64,000 nt of DNA from Nesterenkonia marinintestina (lineage in GTDB: Bacteria > Actinomycetota > Actinomycetes > Actinomycetales > Micrococcaceae), in the NCBI RefSeq assembly GCF_025420485.1, contig NZ_JAOEFD010000010.1:1-64000 (forward strand), in the 5' to 3' direction. The notes below the pieces were generated by a model. The model was given only the letters and a program-made list of their open reading frames with translations, searched no databases and was not told where the DNA came from. Position numbers and translations under genes: made by a program. This document shows positions 1 through 5,379 of this stretch, piece after piece. Numbering within the stretch: position 1 is the first letter of the stretch; every line of letters begins with the position of its first letter.

Positions 1-875
1 TCAGGCTCCGGCTCCGGCTCCTCGGTAGGCTCAGGCTCCGGCTCAGCCTCCTGGGTCGGCTCCGGCTTGGGCTCGGGAGTCCGCTCCACCTTCTCCGGCG
101 CCTCCGCCGCAGACTCCTCCGGCTCAGACTCCGCCGGCGCAGCAGTCTCCACATCCTTCTGGACCTTCGGCGCCGCCTCACCGCTCGCGGGGAACGTCAG
201 GTACGAACCGTTGACCCACCCGGTGTACTCGCCCGCCGACACCAGGTACCAGCCGTCCACTCCGACGACATGCACCTGGACCGACTGCCCGGGCCGCAGC
301 ACCTGGACAACCTCGTTCTCCACGCCCTGACCCGCACGGTGGTTCAGCCAGACGTCACCGCTCACACTGGCGGAACGGGCGTCGGCGTCGGAGGGCTGCA
401 GGTAGGCCCCGTTCACCCAACGGGTGTCGCCGTCGTCGTCGAACGCGACCCAGGCACCGTCGGATGCGGACAGGGTGAAGTCCTCGCCGGGGGTCAGGAC
501 GAGGTCGGCGCCGTCGTCGACGCCGTGGTCGACGCCCGGCCCGCTGCGCGCATTGAGCCACTCGACGGCCTGGTGCGGCGCACGCTGCTCGGCGGAGGCG
601 GCCGTCGTCTCAGAACCGGCGGCCGCTGCGGTGGCGGGCGCCCCGTCTGAGTCCTTCGCGGAGGCCAGGGAGGTGACGCTCACACCCGAGGACGCCACGG
701 TCAGCTCGACTCCGTCGAGGACGTCGGTGGTCTGAGCGGTGCGCTCGACGTCGGGGGCGTCGGTGGTCGGCCGCTCGGTCTGAGGAGCGTCGGCTCCCCA
801 GGCGGCGGGGGTCAGCGGCAGGGTCAGGCCGACGGCGATGGTGCCGGCAACCGCAGGGGGAAGCTTCTTAGACAC
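1..875 (-). CDS. Secreted SH3-domain protein, C-terminus cut by the window edge
   Basis: About 291 codons are visible, read from a GTG at 873-875; the 3' end lies outside the window. A TGAGGAA ribosome site lies just upstream. Residues 1-28 look like a Sec signal peptide (KK, hydrophobic core, LTPAAWGA cleavage region). Two bacterial SH3-like repeats follow, about 105-160 and 174-226, each starting LN-R-G-G and ending WVNG-YL. After about residue 240 the chain becomes a Pro/Glu-rich tail (repeated EPEP), typical of a cell-wall-spanning linker. SH3 repeats of this type usually bind peptidoglycan in hydrolases or wall-anchored proteins; a catalytic domain, if any, lies beyond the edge. Product family is inferred from the repeats; the enzymatic role is unknown. 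Confidence 0.8.
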   Translation of the reverse strand, partial: MSKKLPPAVAGTIAVGLTLPLTPAAWGADAPQTERPTTDAPDVERTAQTTDVLDGVELTVASSGVSVTSLASAKDSDGAPATAAAAGSETTAASAEQRAPHQAVEWLNARSGPGVDHGVDDGADLVLTPGEDFTLSASDGAWVAFDDDGDTRWVNGAYLQPSDADARSASVSGDVWLNHRAGQGVENEVVQVLRPGQSVQVHVVGVDGWYLVSAGEYTGWVNGSYLTFPASGEAAPKVQKDVETAAPAESEPEESAAEAPEKVERTPEPKPEPTQEAEPEPEPTEEPEPEP

Positions 876-1413
876 TGCGTGTTCCTCACTGGACGACGAG
901 ATCGTCCCCTCAAGACCGGTGAGGAGCCTCCGACGCCGATCGGCAGTGCGGCGTCGCGTCGTGGGCGACGCGGTCCGAGGACCGACTGCGCGGGCGCCGA
1001 CCGCTCTCTCCGGTCGGTCAGGTTGTCAGCCCGGCGCGGTGCAGTCTCCGCGTGCGGCGATGGGAAGCGCATGCGGTGGAATCGCCAGGCCGACACAACT
1101 GTAATCACGAGGTTGTAACGGTCGGCAAGGAAAATCTCCGAAAGCCTCAACCCCCGGTTGAAGGCTGTCGGCGGGGAATCGGAGGTTCGCGAGGAACTGT
1201 CGATGATGGGGAGGGCAGGCCATCGGGATGAGCAGTTGGACTGCTCGTGCGCAGAATCTGCGGTCAGCCGAGTGGCACCTACGTTCAGGCCCTGCGGACG
1301 TGCCGAAGGTGAATCTGAGGTGAACTCATGGGTCGACGCGCGACGCTGACCTGGGGATTCGACAGTTCACCTGCTCGCTCCCCAAATTTCAGCGAACTCT
1401 CAGGCTCTACCCA
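876..1413. other. Long intergenic region upstream of the SH3 gene
   Basis: No convincing gene is seen in this 538-bp stretch; the ORFs on both strands are short and lack recognisable protein features. On the minus strand it would be the leader of the SH3 gene. It holds a hairpin at 997-1020 (stem CCGACCG/CGGTCGG around GAGAGA) and two TGTAA direct repeats 14 bp apart at 1100-1119. Long leaders of wall-protein genes in actinobacteria sometimes carry a c-di-AMP riboswitch, but I cannot recognise its conserved core here. Confidence 0.4.
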
Positions 1414-1441
1414 TTGAACCTTGACGATCGGCTCCTAGAGT
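1414..1441 (+). promoter_or_regulatory. Promoter of small RNA copy 1
   Basis: TTGAAC at 1414-1419 and TAGAGT at 1436-1441 are separated by 16 bp. The TAGAGT hexamer is shared, at the same distance from the conserved RNA block, by the second copy (2071-2076). Confidence 0.6.
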
Positions 1442-1445
1442 GGAA

Positions 1446-1535
1446 GGTGCCTCTTCAAGGTGCGAGTGATACAAGCAGACCCCGTGTCGACATGCAGACG
1501 TCCCCCTCACGTCGTCGTCACGGGGTCTGTTGCTG
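1446..1535 (+). ncRNA. Structured small RNA candidate, copy 1 (C-loop RNA)
   Basis: The 5' block 1446-1475 (starting GGTGCCTC, then AAGGTGCGAGTGATAC) matches 28 of 30 bases with 2081-2110. It is followed by an 11-bp stem (CAGACCCCGTG 1476-1486 with CACGGGGTCTG 1519-1529) enclosing a hairpin GACGT/ACGTC (1497-1501, 1509-1513) with loop CCCCCTC. Copy 2 keeps the same architecture with different stem sequences, which is compensatory variation and argues for a functional RNA. The outer GC-rich stem may also act as terminator, although the T-tract is poor. The C-rich loop recalls the actinobacterial 6C RNA, but that family has two such hairpins. The boundaries are approximate and the function unknown. 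Confidence 0.65.
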
Positions 1536-1548
1536 TCCGGGCCACTCC

Positions 1549-1554
1549 TACACT
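1549..1554 (+). promoter_or_regulatory. -10 element of S4-domain gene (leaderless pattern)
   Basis: TACACT lies exactly 6 nt before the ATG at 1561 and there is no ribosome site, so the transcript probably begins at the start codon. Confidence 0.55.
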
Positions 1555-1560
1555 GGTGCG

Positions 1561-1971
1561 ATGACCACCACGCAGGCTCAGACTCCGGACGGGCCGACCG
1601 CTCCCGTCCGCGTGGACGCCTGGCTGTGGTCCGTCCGGCAGTTCAAGACCCGCGCCACAGCCACCGAGGCGTGCCGTGCCGGACACATCACCATCGACGG
1701 CGACCCGGTGAAGGCCTCCGCGAAGATCCGCCCCGGCACCGTGGTGCGCATCCGACGACCGGGACACCAGATCGTGCTCGAGGTGGTGCTCACCTACTCC
1801 AAGCGGGTCGGTGCGCCGGTGGCGCGCACCGCCTACCGGGACCACTCCCCGCCGCGGGAGCGCCCCCGCGATCTGGGTCTGCCGGTGCGCCCGCGCGGTT
1901 CGGGCCGACCGACGAAGAAGGAGCGGCGACAGCTGGACGAGCTGCGCCGCGACCTCGGACGCGCGCCGTAG
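1561..1971 (+). CDS. S4-domain RNA-binding protein (Hsp15/RqcP-like)
   Basis: 136 residues. The N-terminal third (about residues 14-75) is an S4 domain: RVDAWLWSVR, then F-TR--A, then GHI-IDG, the alpha-L RNA-binding fold of Hsp15 (hslR) and RqcP, which bind stalled 50S subunits or peptidyl-tRNA. The C-terminal half is rich in Arg and Lys (RPTKKERRQLDELRRDL), as in Hsp15 homologues. An upstream in-frame ATG at 1414 exists, but the region between encodes the small RNA, and the -10 hexamer 6 nt before 1561 supports the later start. It stands alone between two copies of the C-loop RNA. The family assignment is firm; the ribosome-rescue role is inferred. Confidence 0.85.
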   Translation: MTTTQAQTPDGPTAPVRVDAWLWSVRQFKTRATATEACRAGHITIDGDPVKASAKIRPGTVVRIRRPGHQIVLEVVLTYSKRVGAPVARTAYRDHSPPRERPRDLGLPVRPRGSGRPTKKERRQLDELRRDLGRAP

Positions 1972-2070
1972 GAGGTGCGTCGGGACCCGCTCGGAGGCGC
2001 CCCGCGGCGGCGCGGAGAAACTCACAGGGAACCGTAAGCCTCTGCCGAGCATGCCCCAAACCTGGCTTCT

Positions 2071-2076
2071 TAGAGT
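2071..2076 (+). promoter_or_regulatory. -10 element of small RNA copy 2
   Basis: TAGAGT preceded by GGCTTCT, nearly the same context as copy 1 (GGCTCC-TAGAGT), 4 nt before the conserved GGTGCCTC block. The -35 is weak. Confidence 0.5.
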
Positions 2077-2080
2077 GGGT

Positions 2081-2178
2081 GGTGCCTCATCAAGGTGCGA
2101 GTGATACGAGAGCCCCCGGGCTGGCCGATCTGATGCGTTCCCCTCACGCAGGCCAGGTTCCCGGGGGCTCTCTCCTTG
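2081..2178 (+). ncRNA. Structured small RNA candidate, copy 2 (C-loop RNA)
   Basis: The conserved 5' block is 2081-2110. A perfect 13-bp stem follows (GAGAGCCCCCGGG 2108-2120 with 2160-2172). Inside it are a 6-bp stem CTGGCC/GGCCAG (2121-2126, 2151-2156) and a terminal hairpin TGCGT/ACGCA (2134-2138, 2146-2150) with loop TCCCCTC. Relative to copy 1 all stem sequences change while pairing is kept, and the C-rich loop and single-stranded 5' block are conserved. It ends just upstream of the HAD phosphatase but appears to be an independent unit, as that gene has its own -10 at 2226. Function unknown. Confidence 0.65.
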
Positions 2179-2225
2179 CCCAGAACCCCGCGAGCACACC
2201 CGTGTCTCAGGCCGATCCCCGCCAC

Positions 2226-2231
2226 TAGGAT
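2226..2231 (+). promoter_or_regulatory. -10 element of HAD phosphatase gene (leaderless pattern)
   Basis: TAGGAT, then 6 nt, then the ATG at 2238; no ribosome site is visible. Confidence 0.55.
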
Positions 2232-2237
2232 GAACTC

Positions 2238-3071
2238 ATGAGCGCTGAGTCGATCGAATGCTGGCTGACCGATATGGACGGCGTGCTCGTCCGCGAGCAG
2301 GAGCCGCTGCCCGGCGCCGCCGAGCTGCTCGAACAGTGGCGCCGCCAGGACCTCCCCTACCTGGTGCTGACGAACAACTCGATCTACACCGCCCGGGACC
2401 TCGCCGCCCGGCTGCGGAACTCCGGACTCGTCGTCCCCGAGGAGCGGATCTGGACATCCGCACTCGCCACGGCGAAGTTCCTCGCCAATCAGGCGGACCC
2501 GGAGTCGAACTCCCGCGGCACGTGCTTCGTCGTGGGCGAGGCCGGACTGACCACCGCCCTGCACGAGGCCGGCTTCATCATGTCCGAGGTGGACCCGGAC
2601 TACGTGGTCGTCGGGGAGACCAGGAACTACAGCTTCGAGGCGATCACCCGCGCGGTGCGCCTGATCCGCGACGGCGCCCGCTTCATCTCCACCAACCCCG
2701 ACGCCACCGGCCCCTCCCCCGAGGGAGTGCTCCCGGCCACCGGGGCCATCACCTCCCTGATCACCAAGGCCACCGGGCGTGAGCCCTACGTGGTGGGCAA
2801 GCCGAACCCCATGATGTTCCGGTCGGCGCTGAACCGGCTGGGCGCCCACTCGATGCACACCGCCATGATCGGCGACCGGATGGACACCGACATCGTCGCC
2901 GGCATGGAGGCCGGGATGTACACGGTGCTGGTGATGTCGGGGGTGTCCTCCCGCGCCGACGTGGCCGACTTCCCGTTCCGCCCGAACCGGATCATCGACG
3001 GCGTCCACGAGCTGCTCGACGAACCGCTCGACGGCGACGACGAGGGGATCGACTCCCGCGGCGGCTCCTGA
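2238..3071 (+). CDS. HAD-IIA family sugar-phosphatase (NagD-like)
   Basis: 277 residues, a usual length for class IIA HAD phosphatases. Motif I is TDMDGVL (nucleophile Asp12, acid/base Asp14), motif II is TNNS (45-48), the motif III lysine is in VGKPNP, and motif IV is GDRMDTDI near residue 215, which holds the Mg2+-binding acids. The C2-type cap (about 80-180, with STNPD--GPSPEG) is the NagD/AraL form. These enzymes hydrolyse small phosphate esters such as sugar phosphates, p-nitrophenyl phosphate or UMP, often as metabolite-repair enzymes. The substrate cannot be deduced. The last 15 residues are an acidic, disordered tail. The gene appears monocistronic and converges on the next gene 12 bp away. 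Confidence 0.88.
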   Translation: MSAESIECWLTDMDGVLVREQEPLPGAAELLEQWRRQDLPYLVLTNNSIYTARDLAARLRNSGLVVPEERIWTSALATAKFLANQADPESNSRGTCFVVGEAGLTTALHEAGFIMSEVDPDYVVVGETRNYSFEAITRAVRLIRDGARFISTNPDATGPSPEGVLPATGAITSLITKATGREPYVVGKPNPMMFRSALNRLGAHSMHTAMIGDRMDTDIVAGMEAGMYTVLVMSGVSSRADVADFPFRPNRIIDGVHELLDEPLDGDDEGIDSRGGS

Positions 3072-3083
3072 GCGCGCCGCGGC

Positions 3084-3848
3084 TCAGGCCGTGGAGCGTC
3101 GGATGAGCGCGTAGTTCACGGCCACGCCGAGCAGACCCACCAGGCCCAGCCATCCGGCCAGACCGGCGACGTGCTGCTCCACGACCCAGCGGAACACGGT
3201 CGGCCACCCGTCATAGGTGGTGACCAGCATCGCCGCCACCGCCAGCACGGCGACGATCACGATGATCAGCGTCCACAGCAGGATCAGAGTGACCCGTCGA
3301 TACAGGCTCGCCCAGAAGAAGCCGAACTGCATCACCGCGAACGTGAGGGCGGCGGCGAAGAGGCCGAAGGCGATCGTGCCGTCGTCGACGAGGAACGGCA
3401 CCGCGAACGTGTACGCCTCCGCACCGAACCCGTCGGTGAGCTCCTCGAGCTGAGCCGCCAGCCCGGCACCCACGCCGAAGGCGGCCGCCACCACCGCGAA
3501 CGCCAGCGACACCCCGATCATGAAGACCCGTCGGCTGTAGCTCAGCGCCAGCGCGAAGGGGAACGTGTGCGAGGCGACGTAGGCGGCGAGGAACCCGAGC
3601 GTCCAGACGGTGGCCTGGCTCGCCCCGGTCATCGTGGCCGCCTCGCCGTTCTGCGCACCGGCGACCTGCTGGATCCACAGGCCGATCCCCGTGCCGATGG
3701 CCCAGGAGGCGAGGAACACGATCAGCGGGACCCAGATCAGCTGGCCCGGAACGGCGAACTGCAGGCGGAACGCCGCCGGGATCCGAGACCGGATCACGGT
3801 CGACTCGGGACGGGCCCTGATGTCAGGTGCTGATTCCATCGTGCTCAT
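3084..3848 (-). CDS. Six-helix membrane protein, probable partner of the adjacent ABC ATPase
   Basis: 254 residues with a 25-residue cytoplasmic N-terminus and about six hydrophobic segments, among them FLASWAIGTGIGLWI and LLWTLIIVIVAVLAVAAML. I recognise no domain by motif. Its ATG (3846-3848) overlaps the stop of the ATPase gene as ATGA, so the two are translationally coupled. In YtrA-type operons the ATPase needs such a membrane partner, and I infer that this is the permease subunit of an ABC exporter or envelope-stress transporter. It is the last gene of the gntR-ATPase-membrane protein operon, transcribed leftward under the palindromic operator at 5218-5243. Confidence 0.7.
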   Translation of the reverse strand: MSTMESAPDIRARPESTVIRSRIPAAFRLQFAVPGQLIWVPLIVFLASWAIGTGIGLWIQQVAGAQNGEAATMTGASQATVWTLGFLAAYVASHTFPFALALSYSRRVFMIGVSLAFAVVAAAFGVGAGLAAQLEELTDGFGAEAYTFAVPFLVDDGTIAFGLFAAALTFAVMQFGFFWASLYRRVTLILLWTLIIVIVAVLAVAAMLVTTYDGWPTVFRWVVEQHVAGLAGWLGLVGLLGVAVNYALIRRSTA

Positions 3849-4753
3849 GACTTCTCCTCCAGTTCCTGTGCGTCTCCCCCGCCCGCCTCACGTGAGGTGA
3901 GACGGACCACCAGCTGCTGCAGCGAGACCGGGACGAGGTCGACGTCGAGCTCATCGACCCGGTGACGCTCGGCGTCGTCGAGGGCCCCGAGCACCGTGGT
4001 CCGGACCATCCGACCCAGCGCCTCGCGGTGCAGCACCTCCCGGGATCCCACGATCTCCTCCACCGCCTCGGCCCGACCGACGAGCGTGACGGCCCGGCCG
4101 CGGAGCGCCTCCGCCGGCTCGTCCACCAGGATCCGGCCACCGTCGATGACGACGACGTTCTCCACCAGGTGCGCGATCTCGTCGATCAGGTGCGAGGAGA
4201 GCACGATCGTGCGCGGGTGCTCGGCGTAGTCCTCCAGGAGTCGGTCGTAGAACAGCTGCCGCGCCACCGCATCCAGGCCCATGTACGGCTCGTCGAAGAA
4301 GGTCACCTCCGCCCGGGAGGCGATGCCGATGATGACCCCCACGGCCGAGCGCTGCCCCTTGGACATCTTCTTGATCCGCGTCCTCTCGGGGACCCGGAAG
4401 TCGGCCATGAGGCGATCCGCCACGGCCTGGTCCCAGCGCGGGAAGGCCCGTGCGGCGGCACGGAAGGCGTGGGCGGCGCGGGCGTCGTCGATGTATCGCT
4501 GGTCCTCACGCACGAAGCAGATCCTCGGTAAGACCTTCTCGTTCTCGTGCGGCCGCTGCCCCAGGACCTCGACGTCCCCGGTGCTCGGCCAGTCCTGGGC
4601 GGTCATCAGCGACATGAGCGTCGTCTTGCCCGCTCCGTTGCGGCCCAGCAGACCGTGGATGACGTCCCGCTCCAGACTCAGCGACACCCGATCCAGGGCG
4701 AGCGTGTCACCGTATCGGCGGGTCAGGTCCCGCACCTCGACGGCGGCTTCCAT
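3845..4753 (-). CDS. ABC transporter ATP-binding protein (YtrB-like)
   Basis: 302 residues. Walker A GRNGAGKTT lies near residue 37, followed by a Q-loop-like segment; the signature is MSKGQ instead of LSGGQ, Walker B is VTFFDEP, and the H-loop is VLSSHLIDE. The C-terminal 80 residues (about 220-302) are the accessory region common in multidrug/bacitracin-type ATPases of the CcmA/YtrB group. The start is the ATG at 4751-4753, 50 bp after the gntR stop. It couples ATP hydrolysis to the membrane protein encoded next. YtrA-regulated ABC systems usually respond to cell-wall antibiotics; that role is inferred from operon architecture. Confidence 0.88.
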   Translation of the reverse strand: MEAAVEVRDLTRRYGDTLALDRVSLSLERDVIHGLLGRNGAGKTTLMSLMTAQDWPSTGDVEVLGQRPHENEKVLPRICFVREDQRYIDDARAAHAFRAAARAFPRWDQAVADRLMADFRVPERTRIKKMSKGQRSAVGVIIGIASRAEVTFFDEPYMGLDAVARQLFYDRLLEDYAEHPRTIVLSSHLIDEIAHLVENVVVIDGGRILVDEPAEALRGRAVTLVGRAEAVEEIVGSREVLHREALGRMVRTTVLGALDDAERHRVDELDVDLVPVSLQQLVVRLTSREAGGGDAQELEEKS

Positions 4754-4803
4754 GGCATCCTTCCTCCCTCCGCGCCCGGCCGGCGACCTCTCGGTCAGCC
4801 TGC

Positions 4804-5160
4804 TCAGCGGCCCGACTGGGCGCGGATCATCTCGACGACTGTCTCGACCGTGAGCCCGACGGCGCGGGCTTCGGTGAGCAGCGGGGTGAGGTAGCGGTCG
4901 GCGAACTCTCGTCGTCGGCCCTCCAGGAGGACCTCACGGGCGCCGTCGGCGACGAACATGCCGAGCCCGCGACGCTTGACGAGGATTCCGCGGTCGACGA
5001 GGAGGTTGATCCCCTTCGCCGCAGTGGCCGGGTTGATGCGGTGGAAGGCGGCAAGCTCGTTGGTGGACGGGGCGCGCTCACCCTCGGCCACAGTGCCGTC
5101 CAGCACCGAGGCTTCGATCTGCTCGGCGATCTGCACGAACAGCGCTCGACCCTCTTCCAC
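4804..5160 (-). CDS. GntR-family regulator (YtrA subfamily)
   Basis: 118 residues, the short YtrA form: an N-terminal winged helix (about 7-72, with LFVQIAEQIEASVLDG, then APSTNELA, then NPATAAKGINLL, then GILVKRRGLGMFV) and a 45-residue helical dimerisation tail instead of a large effector domain. Translation starts at a GTG (5158-5160) behind a strong GAGGAGG. It is first in the operon with the ATPase and membrane protein, the standard arrangement for an autoregulated repressor. The 26-bp perfect palindrome 58 bp upstream of the start is the probable operator. The ligand is not evident; homologues respond to wall-active antibiotics indirectly. Confidence 0.9.
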   Translation of the reverse strand: MEEGRALFVQIAEQIEASVLDGTVAEGERAPSTNELAAFHRINPATAAKGINLLVDRGILVKRRGLGMFVADGAREVLLEGRRREFADRYLTPLLTEARAVGLTVETVVEMIRAQSGR

Positions 5161-5217
5161 CGGCCCTCCTCGATCCGCTTCAGGACCCGATCAGCCTACT
5201 GCACTTCCTTACCCCGT

Positions 5218-5243
5218 TGGTTCATTACTATACTAATGAACCA
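5218..5243 (-). promoter_or_regulatory. Palindromic operator/promoter of the gntR-ABC operon
   Basis: TGGTTCATTA, six bases (CTATAC), then TAATGAACCA form a perfect 10-bp inverted repeat. It is strikingly AT-rich for this genome. On the minus strand the centre supplies a TATAGT -10-like hexamer, so bound regulator would block polymerase directly. Position and symmetry fit a YtrA-type GntR site. Confidence 0.8.
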
Positions 5244-5286
5244 TGGAACATGACGGGTGTCAACGGCAGCCGGTCCCCTCCCACAC

Positions 5287-5358
5287 ATCGAGTCCCCGAT
5301 CCCTGCGGCGTGTCGGGCCGGAGACGGCCTGAACTGCTGCAGGGATCGGGGACTCGAT
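5287..5358. terminator. 20-bp perfect inverted repeat, probable terminator
   Basis: ATCGAGTCCCCGATCCCTGC (5287-5306) pairs perfectly with 5339-5358, with a 32-nt loop that can form a small GGCC stem. It sits 22 bp past the stop of the leftward MMPL gene and before the gntR promoter, so it probably ends the MMPL transcript. There is no clear T-tract on either strand, and a longer-lived structural role is possible. Confidence 0.5.
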
Positions 5359-5379
5359 GGGCGGAGGGAGGAGGTCGGG

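Noticed and set aside
876-1150. Possible c-di-AMP riboswitch in the SH3-gene leader
   Set aside because: The context is right, but I could not find the conserved core segments of the ydaO motif; a hairpin and direct repeats alone are not enough.
1446-2178. Assignment of the two small RNAs to the 6C family
   Set aside because: 6C RNA has two C-rich hairpin loops; here there is one per RNA, inside a larger stem, with a long conserved single-stranded 5' block.
3084-3848. Annotating the six-helix protein as a known ABC permease family
   Set aside because: No recognisable permease motif is seen; only the coupling to the ATPase supports the role, so it is given as a membrane partner.
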